A stretch of 64,000 bases of DNA from Anthopleura xanthogrammica. Taxonomy: Eukaryota > Cnidaria > Anthozoa > Actiniaria > Actiniidae. The translations under genes were made by a program, and so were the position numbers. Location of the stretch: NCBI GenBank assembly GCA_964019055.1, contig OZ025206.1:25304906-25368905 (forward strand), read 5' to 3'. The notes under the pieces are model-generated. The model was given only the letters and a program-made list of their open reading frames with translations. It was not told the origin of the DNA and did not search any database. This document shows, one piece after another, positions 57,524 through 64,000 of this stretch (within the stretch, counting starts at the first letter, position 1; each line of letters starts with the position of its first letter).

Positions 57524-58243
57524 TTTAATCCTTTACATACCAAAATGATACAATGGATACAAACATTGAATAAGATTATCAAGCTATATAATCTATATAA
57601 TAAAACTATATATAATGAGAAAATATATAGTGAACAATAACATAACTATATAACATATGTGTGAATATATAAAGTTAGAAAATTATTAAATATTGTAAGT
57701 GTTCAATATGAACAGTTATAATGTACATGTATGTATACATGTTTGTACACTCTCGGGGTTAAAATAATAGCTTGTCAATGATATGGCTGGCCCTGATAGA
57801 GCAGTTTTTGCATGATTATGAAGAACTTAGCAATGTCACAGACCGTGCCTTGCCATGACCTGGATGTCAGTGCTGTGCTGTGTATGAAAACATTCAACAT
57901 TCAGTGATGTGCCTGTGCTACATCAAAACTGTGTCGTGTACGAAATCTGCTCTAACTAGACCTGTGACCAATCAAGAGATGCTTTGCTGATAAGCATGAA
58001 TTTTGGCTTACCATTACTAATAGTCACTAAGAATATTCTTTGAAGAATATCGTTGATTATTCCTTCGTCATTCTGGAGGTCGACTGAGGGAATAGTTTCA
58101 GAGACTGGTCCATTTATAGCTGTACTTGAGAGGGTGTCTTCTTGTGATTCCTTGTAGCATACAGATAAAGGCTCATCTGAAGTAATGTTGCCCTCTTGTT
58201 GAAGGTTTGTTTGGAACAAAGCCAAAAATGGATTGGAAGCCAT
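42070..58243 (-). CDS. UBE4A: Ubiquitin conjugation factor E4 A (U-box E3/E4)
   Basis: 27 coding exons on the minus strand: 58012-58243, 57335-57453, 56684-56851, 55980-56044, 55379-55458, 55040-55104, 54720-54848, 54144-54296, 53500-53601, 53215-53310, 52585-52819, 52004-52084, 51146-51198, 50502-50612, 49845-49985, 48929-48999, 48526-48594, 47906-48023 (or ending 47954), 47246-47369, 45545-45637, 45344-45424, 44809-44912, 44178-44271, 43582-43745, 43229-43334, 42716-42828 and 42070-42226. Phases agree at every junction except 47246/45637, where a conserved exon of 3n+2 bases is missing. With it the protein would be about 1075 residues (human about 1066). Landmarks: M-A-S-N-P-F start; [49 protein letters not shown]-terminal U-box [11 protein letters not shown] to D-P-F-N-R-K-P-L. 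It extends ubiquitin chains with an E2. Introns are full of MITEs and SINEs. Confidence 0.95.
42316..42484. mobile_element. MITE in the last UBE4A intron
   Basis: aagcctagttctcact and the inverse of agtgagaaccaggctt end the element; atgcaagca/tgcttgcgtc also pair. Confidence 0.72.
43975..44092. repeat. degenerate tandem repeat, about 18-24 bp units
   Basis: Repeated cccactttttagggcacacc-type units in the UBE4A intron between exons 44178-44271 and 43582-43745. Confidence 0.75.
44545..44715. repeat. ccaaaatgctag tandem remnants and poly-C
   Basis: Four to five copies of (c)caaaatgcta with agtctcctttgcagccact between them. The latter matches one end of the MITE at 51250-51507, so this is probably a rearranged relative. 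A poly-C run lies at 44703-44715. Confidence 0.5.
45849..46023. mobile_element. CAGGGCTCAAAATAAC-family MITE, intact copy
   Basis: Ends CAGGGCTCAAAATAACAGCC and the inverse ending GTTATTTTGAGCCCTG, flanked by CTAGT on both sides (45844-45848 and 46024-46028). The interrupted relative is at 8971-9468. It lies in the intron where the UBE4A exon is missing. Confidence 0.83.
46226..46417. mobile_element. MITE family X, copy 1 (TA target)
   Basis: CTATGATTCTCAATATTCTG then tgaactca at the left; the right end is the inverse (tgagttcgcagaatattgag then aatcgcag). Flanked by TA. Copy 2 is at 51584-51773 in another intron of the same gene. Confidence 0.82.
46690..46990. repeat. degenerate cattcatt/ttcatcat low-complexity region
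   Basis: T/C-rich sequence with scattered ttcattcattcatt runs in a UBE4A intron. No gene. Confidence 0.6.
47195..47241 (+). mobile_element. retroelement 3' tail with (ATT)n
   Basis: ttgaatttgaataaagta followed by about seven ATT units, typical of non-LTR retroelement 3' ends. The tail ends 4 bp from the donor of the UBE4A exon ending at 47246. The element body extends leftwards for an unknown distance. Confidence 0.55.
47660..47874. mobile_element. MITE with about 75-bp arms in UBE4A
   Basis: aatagtccccttcacagttc, cttgaaaggtagctgtgcct and ttgcatcgaagtgagacaaa occur at the left and as inverses in order at the right. Confidence 0.85.
48170..48495. repeat. (GAAT)n microsatellite with higher-order units
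   Basis: gaatgaatgaatgaagcaat-type blocks recur several times in the UBE4A intron between exons 48526-48594 and 47906-48023. Open frames coding for repetitive F-I-H-S are artefacts. Confidence 0.9.
49553..49640 (-). mobile_element. retroposon 3' end with (ATT)n tail
   Basis: On the minus strand: ctgtaaagcgcattgagacg, gcgctatataagaacttc, then about nine ATT units. This 3'-end pattern is widespread in invertebrate SINE/LINE elements. In a UBE4A intron. Confidence 0.6.
50100..50386. mobile_element. MITE in UBE4A, TA target
   Basis: CAGTCAAACTAAGAAAACC and inverse GGTTTTCTTAGTTTGACTG, continuing through aacacctaaaatatgtctgg and ccagacattttttaggtgtt. TA on both sides. Confidence 0.88.
51250..51507. 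mobile_element. MITE with about 80-bp arms in UBE4A
   Basis: tagtctcctttgcagcc, gttggtctcaaaatccc, cactaacggctggttactgc and agccagacattccattcca at the left, with inverses in order at the right. Related fragment near 44600. Confidence 0.87.
51584..51773. mobile_element. MITE family X, copy 2 (TA target)
   Basis: Matches 46226-46417 along its length, including cttgttgtgaaattg, ttttttcgctgc and cagtgaaaaaccaaattcca. TA flanks. Confidence 0.82.
52265..52545 (-). mobile_element. tRNA-derived SINE, minus orientation
   Basis: Minus strand: a head with a degenerate B-box (GGTTCCATTCC), then gagagtttttctctgggttc, ttctccctccataaaa, a gatctgtgtgttagccgtgg block and a 3' end with gtctcagggttcaat. Same family as 54385-54645. 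In a UBE4A intron. Confidence 0.6.
52965..53165. repeat. CT-rich (TCCC)n low-complexity tract
   Basis: Repeated ccctcc/catccctc units in a UBE4A intron. Proline/serine-rich frames here are artefacts. Confidence 0.85.
53925..54123. mobile_element. CRE-arm MITE, inverted second copy
   Basis: Homologous throughout to 28581-28779 in opposite orientation, sharing gataatgatt(a/g)tgttttgaa and ggatgctgctagtggaaatc. The CRE palindromes have decayed to TTACGTCA and TGACGACA. Its edge is about 20 bp from the donor of UBE4A exon 54144-54296. Confidence 0.85.
54385..54645 (-). mobile_element. tRNA-derived SINE, minus orientation
   Basis: Minus strand: B-box-like GGATTGATTCC, catgtgattaga, gagggattttttccc, ccagttttcctcactccatg, aaattccaatttgatctgtg, then a duplicated gttgtttcagggt 3' end. 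In a UBE4A intron. Confidence 0.6.
55245..55350. repeat. poly-C and (CA)n tracts
   Basis: C-run followed by cacacacacataca and cacacacacaca in the UBE4A intron just before exon 55379-55458. Confidence 0.85.
55720..55922. mobile_element. GTCGAC-rich element, solo end
   Basis: Reads cgaccgtttgtc, gttgaccaa and gactgacaattggttgacag, ending tttggtgtgctcatggttac then tattacc. This matches the left end of 61205-61734 in inverse orientation. In a UBE4A intron. Confidence 0.65.
56950..57065 (+). mobile_element. tRNA-like SINE, second family
   Basis: A-box-like tcagttggttgggcacctg and B-box-like gggtttaaatccc spaced as in a tRNA, followed by cactcagggtctt. In a UBE4A intron. Confidence 0.55.
57476..57522. 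repeat. (AAT)n microsatellite, possible retroelement tail
   Basis: About 15 AAT units, starting 23 bp from the acceptor of UBE4A exon 57335-57453. On the minus strand this reads attaaagtt then (ATT)n, the usual end of a retroposon. Confidence 0.75.
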
Positions 58244-59203
58244 TTTGGGTGATATACTTTTATTTTTTTGAATCCGTGCGATATTTATCTAAGATTAAAC
58301 AGAACAGAATATACCTTTGAATTAAGAAAATAGAAACCCTACGTAACAACCCTAAGAATATCTGCATAGGCTAGCTATATGGCTTTCTATAAAGTTAGAT
58401 AAATGGCTAATTTCTATAAAGTTATATAAATTTATAACAATATTCAAAGAATAAATCCCCTTCAAAGTTTTTGCGGAAGTTTCAAATATCATTCAGTCTA
58501 TCGATGACCTTGCTTGAGTCCCAGACACAAACACTGCCAGCATCTGACATCTGACCTGGGATGGGGAGGGGAGGGGAGGGGAGGGGAGGGTCAATATTAA
58601 TAGTCTTTGATAAATAGAATAAATTAAAAATAAAAATTATCCTTACTTAAAACGTTAGTTTATTGCATTATTTGTCCCTAAAGTATCTTATTTAACGTAA
58701 AAGTGAACTTTCTCTTGACTAAAATACCTGATTATCGCGACAGATCGTCGTATCCTACGAGTCAGTCCGAGGAGAAGTCCGGCCAGAACAGTGATTCAGC
58801 ATTTTCTTTTTATATCAATAAACCAGAATACAACAAACCTCAGTCGTAATTTACCAATACCTAAGCTAAGATATCCCCTTAACTGTGAATAAAAAAAATT
58901 CTGGACGCTCAAAAACTATTGTATCATTTTGAAAATGGGACTAAAAGGAAAAGTGAAAGGAAAAACCTAGAAAATGTCGACGTAAATAATCTTGACCCAT
59001 GACCGTGAGGGACTAGGACTAGAACCTTTGGACGGGGGAGACTGAGACTAGTATAATCCGCTGACCAGACGTATCGCGGTTTCGTAATGGTATAGACCGC
59101 TGTGTGGTTGTATGCAGGCTCAGATGTGAGAATGATATCAAAACGAAGTAGAAAGATTCCTGTCAAACTGTTCCTAGAAATACTCAAATTTCTCTTATAA
59201 AAC
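58244..59203. promoter_or_regulatory. putative bidirectional promoter UBE4A/UBE2F
   Basis: 960 bp separates the divergent start codons. It contains a GGGGA array at 58563-58590 (potential G-quadruplex) and short GC-richer stretches against an AT-rich background. Sharing of the promoter is inferred from geometry. Confidence 0.5.
58563..58590 (+). repeat. (GGGGA)n, potential G-quadruplex
   Basis: Five to six consecutive G4A units, about 320 bp 5' of the UBE4A start codon. Confidence 0.85.
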
Positions 59204-62200
59204 ATGATAACTCTCTCCAAAAAGATCAAGGAAGAGAAAGAGAAGAAGGATAAAGGTCTTAGTTCCAATGAATCACGGAAACGACAGCGAATTTCTGTTC
59301 GAGACGCTCTTCTTATCAAAGGTAGTCACCAAGTCGTGTTTTGAATACTGTAATTTCGTCAGATGAAAACTTATTTTTGGCATAGATTTTCGTGTAGTTA
59401 GATATTAATTTTAATGTTTTGTTGGTGTTACTACAGAAGCTCAGGAAATGGAAGAATATTTACCCGGTAAGCGATCTTTGTGGTTAATACCGTATTAAAA
59501 TTATCGTGCTTGATCCTTGTCAATCTATTTTGAGCAGATGATTCAACATTATGTTTCTTGAACATCGAACATGTCACCTCGAAACTTAAAAAAGAACTTA
59601 TGAAACTGCAATCTAACACACTGCTATATGTCTGTTATATGATAATTTTAATTTCATTTCTAAGTAACATGGGTAATTCTCAACTGTAGTACATCTATTT
59701 AATATTTACAAATGTTTTTGTGACTTTTTGGGCATTCTTCCATGTTTCCTTTTGTGGAAATATGAAACAATGATACTTACAGTTCTGAAAAGAAGATTAT
59801 AAAGATATAGCAATATTTTAAAAAATTCTTGTGCTCTATATAGTTCTCTATAAACATGTTATTGTGAGACAGACATACGCTTGCATCAGATTATGGAAAA
59901 CAAACTAGAGCTTATATGATTCATAGGGGACATTCAAATAGGGCCATATATAGCTCTTATTAACCTCGTTTGCTCAGTCCCTACCGTAAGTTATGGACCG
60001 AGTTTTTTCCACTGCCTTATGGCCCAAGCACATAGCGCGTGAGCTATAAAAAAGTGGAAAAAACTAGGATCCATAACTTACGGTATGGACCAAGCAAACG
60101 AGGTTAATAAGATATTTATTATATGGCAAGGCTAGGAGAGACAATTTTGCTTTTCAGTCCATACTGCAAATTGCAAATTGACCAATCATAGCGCGCGAAA
60201 TTACCTTGCCATATAATAATACAGTTTATTTTCATAAAACCCTATTTCAACTAATCATACATGTACAGTACTGTACATATGATTGTATATTCAAGAAATT
60301 GTGATTGGTTGTGACTTGAAGTCCAGGGATAAGAAATAGACACAAAAATATGGGAATTGTTGTATTAAAATGTAATATTGTTTACAAAGTATTGAGGTAG
60401 AGAGATTAAAAGCAGGAAGTTCTAAGCAGTGACTCAGTTGTCCTTGTATGACTAGATAGTACAGGGGGAAATTTGCATGAAATGTAAACAAGTTTAAATG
60501 GGTGCATCAAAAATATTTTCTTCATTATGCAATTTTTTCCATGACCTCAACCTTATCATGGGATTGTGGGAAACTACAGAGAAGAGCAAACCTTGTAGGT
60601 TTGTGCATAAATTTTCCCAACCCATCAACATCACAGACTCACAGTCAAACTTATATTTTTTCTACTCTGCTTTCTTCAACAGCAACTTGTAAAATTGAAT
60701 TTAAAAACCCAAATATCCTATGTGACTTTCATTTAACAGTAGTTCCAGGTAAGGGTTTATTCATTGTTTTTATCTAATAGTATTAACATGAAGGTGGCAA
60801 AAAAAAACATGAAACGTTTCCCTACTTTGGACCAATTGATATTCCCTTGTGTATTGTTATCTTCTTTTTTACTGTTTACAATGCTTTTCGTATTTCTGCG
60901 ACCTAGCTGACTCCAGACGTCTGGCATTTTGGCTTCAGTCAATCAAATTCACAGCAGACCAACTTTATTCCAAGCACCCTTTAATTTTTATCCTTATTCA
61001 TGTATATATCATTATTTCGTCTACAATAATTAACCATGTATTTGATTGGCAGTTAGCTAGCTGTCATGTATGACCATCAATAATGTCACTTACTTAATAA
61101 TGTCACTAATCTTCTTAACTATAGATGAAGGATTTTGGAAAGACGGAATATATATTTTTCATGTTATTGTCCCTGAAGAATATAATATTAAGGTATGTGA
61201 CGAAGGTAATAGTAACCATGAGCACACCAAAGGATCTGTCGACCAATTGTCAGTCAATAATACTCCAGTTTTGCATTCGATGCAAACCGCTGTTTTTGAA
61301 GATCACAGACTCATTTGCACAGGCTTAGCTTCGTTTATAAGTCATCTATTCAAATACACCATTAAAAGTCTATGGGTTTGGTATTATTCAACTTGCACAT
61401 TCTTTACATTACAGTTGGCTGTAATGTAAAGGCTAAGCCTGTGCAAATGAGTCTGTTTGTCTTCAAAAACAGCAGTTTGCATCGAATGTGAAACTGGTCT
61501 ATTAGTCAACAGTTTGACAGTTAATCAACTCCTCTTTGATGCAGGACCGACAAACGGTCGACTGTTATTGCACCGACAAATGTTGGTCGACAAACGGTTG
61601 ACAGTCTGTTGAAAAATGGTTGACAGTAGGGTGATTGTTGATCAACAGTACAGTACATGTGGATCGACAGTTGGTTGATAGTCAGTCGGCAGTTGGTAGA
61701 CAGGTCTTTTGGGGCATTCATGATTACTATTTCCATGATGAACACATGGTAGCTAGAATTAAATATTTAGAATGAAAAATATTCATCAATCAGAAATCTC
61801 ATGGGTAATTCGATCAACAACGAAAAAAAGGCCAAAAACCATTCATGTGAAAATGATAGACGCATTCAAATCACAATATCAGTCGTTATATAATATTGTG
61901 CCTGCCTATATATACAGTATATAATACACCCTGGAAATCCCAATCAACTGTCAGACTTGAGTGGCAGAAGGGAGTGGGGTTTGATAGAAACTAGTTTTCT
62001 GAAATTATACATTGTTTCATTGCAGCCACCAACAGTAATGTGTAAGACAAAGATCTGGCATCCAAATATAAGTGAATCAGGAGAAGTGTGTTTAAGGTGT
62101 GTACTACAGGCTGGTGCATACATGTACAGTAGAGATGATTTAGTTCAGCAGCCTGTAAAAACGTCTGACTAGAGGACACCTGTCGTCAGAGTTCTGGGCA

Positions 62201-63243
62201 TCCTCATGCATTCACTTACAAATACAGTGTGTATTTTATGTACGACGAAAGAACACCCAATTTGGGATCACATGCATCCTCCTCAAGATGCACCTGCAAC
62301 TGGGAGACTATACCCAAGTACTCCAAGTTTCAAAATTTCACTAGTGGTCAAAAATTTAAAGAAAATCTTTATTTTTATTTCAACAGTTTATTGAGACAAC
62401 ATACATTAGATGGCTCAGGATGGGCCCCAACAAGAAAATTAAAGGTAAAGGGGCTTTCATTTATTAGTGTATTGGGGGGGGGGGGGTCGGCAATATTTGG
62501 GGGGTCACATTATTTTCGGAAGCTATATAGGGGATAGGGGGGGTTGTTAATTATTGTATGCAGCTTTATAGGGGTTTAGTAATACACTGGGTGAAATACA
62601 TTGTATGAGGGGGTTATGACATTCTTACCAACCAGGAAAGTGGGGGGGGGGGGGGGGGAGGGGGGTTGGGCACTGGTGTGGCAATAGTGCACTTGACTTG
62701 CCCCTAGAGTCTTGGGTTTGATTCCTATATTTGTATAAATTATGTCAACAGGAAGTACAAGCAACAAAATCACACAACTTGTCATGCAAAATTGTTGCCT
62801 TGCAAGTTGCAGTGTGAATGTCGCGTCACCCTGTACTGTACAACAACAACATTAATTGTTGTGGTGTGACTTTGTTGCAGAAGTAGAAACTCTTCCTAAG
62901 TACCCTCTGCAATAATGAATTTGTTGTGCACAGTGTCTACTTTGTCTACTACTCATTTTTTTCTTTTAATACCCATTTAATATTACCATTTTTTCCATTT
63001 CAATTCATAGGATGTTGTTTGGGGTCTAAACTCTTTGTTTACAGTAAGTAAAAATAAAATTTCATTGATGAAAAATATTTGTGGTCATAATATACAGTAT
63101 AATATTAGAATAATTATAACTGGGCATGATAGTGTTATCTTTCAAGAAGTATTTTTTCAGTTTTCATTATTTCTTTTCAGGATTTATTAAATTTTGATGA
63201 TCCATTAAATGTAGAAGCATCACGACAGTTCGAAAAAAATAAG
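59204..63243 (+). CDS. UBE2F: NEDD8-conjugating enzyme UBE2F (3' end outside window)
   Basis: Eight exons: 59204-59321, 59437-59466, 60683-60748, 61125-61192, 62026-62096, 62387-62444, 63011-63043 and 63181-63243. All are GT-AG and phase-consistent, giving 169 residues, with the last 15-16 expected beyond the window. The N-terminus M-I-T-L-S-K-K-I-K resembles the UBE2F docking peptide that binds the NEDD8 E1 subunit UBA3. The UBC fold follows, with [15 protein letters not shown] placing the catalytic cysteine at residue 116, the same number as in human. [26 protein letters not shown] and [13 protein letters not shown] are diagnostic for UBE2F rather than UBE2M. It transfers NEDD8, mainly to CUL5 through RBX2. 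Divergent from UBE4A. Introns contain large foldback elements. Confidence 0.95.
59960..60107. mobile_element. MITE with about 55-bp arms in UBE2F intron 2
   Basis: TTAACCTCGTTTGCT, taccgtaagttatgg and gttttttccact at the left; inverses in order at the right. Confidence 0.85.
60117..60219. mobile_element. small MITE in UBE2F intron 2
   Basis: TTATTATATGGCAAGG and CCTTGCCATATAATAA ends, 10 bp from the previous element. Confidence 0.78.
61205..61734. mobile_element. compound GTCGAC-rich element in UBE2F intron 4
   Basis: GGTAATAGTAACCATGAGCA then caccaaagg at the left; the right end is an imperfect inverse (gacaggtcttttggggcatt then catgattactatttcc). The right half has several gacaaacggt(c/t)gac units. 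A foldback element (61264-61497) is nested inside. Its left edge is 12 bp from the donor of exon 61125-61192. Confidence 0.75.
61264..61497. mobile_element. nested foldback element, about 65-bp arms
   Basis: ccagttttgcattcgatgca, aaccgctgtttttgaaga and actcatttgcacaggcttag at the left; inverses in order at the right, with ttacattacagttggctgta then atgtaa near the centre. Confidence 0.85.
62467..62720. repeat. poly-G tracts and a tRNA-like fragment
   Basis: G-runs at 62475-62486 and 62641-62668 flank G-rich sequence. At 62675-62720 gggtttgattcc resembles a tRNA B-box, so a short SINE may end here. In UBE2F intron 6. Confidence 0.5.
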
Positions 63244-63420
63244 GTTAGAATTAAATTTATCATTTTTAAAACACTACACTATTTATTGCTATTATGTATT
63301 TATTGCTATATTTATTTCAAATGGTGAGAATTTCTATCAAGGACAGTGTTGCATCAAGATATTCCTAGAGTTTTTAGGTGAAAATTCCTGTTAATTTCAC
63401 ATTTACTCTTACTCTATTTA

Positions 63421-63530
63421 ACAATTAGAAGACGAACTCGAGATTTCTATCGGCTGATAGTTGACGAGGGGCTCCGGGCCCGAGTCAACTATCAAAGCCG
63501 ATAGAAATCGAGAGTGAGTCTTCTAATTGT
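63421..63530. mobile_element. MITE in UBE2F terminal intron
   Basis: ACAATTAGAAGACGAACTCG then agatttctatcggct and gatagttgac; inverses at the right. A second short hairpin, ctatcggctgatag, follows at 63643-63662. Confidence 0.85.
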
Positions 63531-63734
63531 TTTAGTAAAAATCTCAACTAAACTATACTATACTAAACTAAACTAAACTTCACAAAAGCGCGAAGGAAAA
63601 GCCGCCATTTTTTCAAAACAAGTCCGGCTTTCTCCACCCACTATCTATCGGCTGATAGATAGTGAGTACGTTAGCCAATCAGAATGCAGGATTTGCAATA
63701 GTATAGTAGTAGAATTTTACTAATATAATTTATA

Positions 63735-63915
63735 AGATGGGAAGCACGGGTGAGTGGCCACTTTCATCAATGGGTTCTGGGTCTGATTCCCTAAGGGTTC
63801 AGTGTCGTATGTGAGTAGAGTTTCTAGTTGGTTCTTTCCTGTGCTTTGAGGGTTTTTATCTGGGTTCTTTGGTTTTCCTCGACCCCTCCATGAAAATCAA
63901 CCTCTAAATTACATT
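63735..63915 (+). mobile_element. tRNA-derived SINE, plus orientation
   Basis: A-box-like gggtgagtggcc and B-box-like gggtctgattccc, then tgtgagtagagtttctagtt, ttgagggtttttatctgggt, ttttcctcgacccctccatg and ctaaattacattcgatcatg. This copy shows the family in its readable orientation. Confidence 0.65.
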
Positions 63916-64000
63916 CGATCATGCCCTCCAAGCTATGGCACAAAAGCTTAGCATTATAACATTAATTTTCACTTAATAATATATATTTATAATTTTCTGT

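Noticed and set aside
8971..63530. The many regularly spaced inverted repeats as a CRISPR-like array
   Set aside because: Repeats belong to different families, have long arms and target duplications, and the host is a eukaryote; no array of identical short repeats exists.

Overview
This is eukaryotic nuclear DNA from an invertebrate animal. It is AT-rich, has compact coding exons with GT-AG introns, and is crowded with foldback elements (MITEs), tRNA-derived SINEs and microsatellites. The gene content, the two animal TauE/SafE transporters and the repeat style fit an anthozoan cnidarian (stony coral or sea anemone). That placement is inference; nothing in the window names the species. Gene models were built by hand from splice sites, reading phase and recognised protein families.

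Layout. 1-5950: no gene; repeats and probably the CHMP5 3' UTR. 5951-11378 (-): CHMP5, an ESCRT-III protein, in 8 exons. 14508-16466 (+): a single-exon MFSD6-like membrane transporter. 18499-18571 and 19167-19239 (+): two tRNA-Arg genes (ACG and TCG). 20192-22803 and 28890-31906 (-): two tandem copies of a TauE/SafE-type sulfite/organosulfonate exporter gene in 4 coding exons. Their 3' parts are nearly identical while their 5' parts and several introns have diverged, which suggests gene conversion. 38389-40886 (+): non-muscle/smooth-muscle type myosin regulatory light chain in 2 exons, with a perfect CArG box upstream. 42070-58243 (-): UBE4A, a U-box ubiquitin E3/E4, in at least 27 exons, with one conserved exon apparently absent. 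59204-63243 (+), running off the window: UBE2F, the NEDD8-conjugating E2, 8 exons seen.

Functionally the window mixes protein turnover (UBE4A, UBE2F), membrane remodelling and endolysosomal sorting (CHMP5), contractility (MRLC) and transport (MFSD6-like, TauE pair). UBE4A and UBE2F are head to head with 960 bp between start codons and may share a promoter.

Repeats are the other main content. More than 20 inverted-repeat elements can be delimited, several with recognisable target duplications: TA, TAA, CTAGT, and 8 bp. Two are nested insertions, and several lie within about 5-20 bp of a splice donor. The strongest leads are the TauE gene-conversion mosaic, the missing UBE4A exon, the nested and 8-bp-duplication foldback families, and the CLEAR-like and CArG regulatory motifs.
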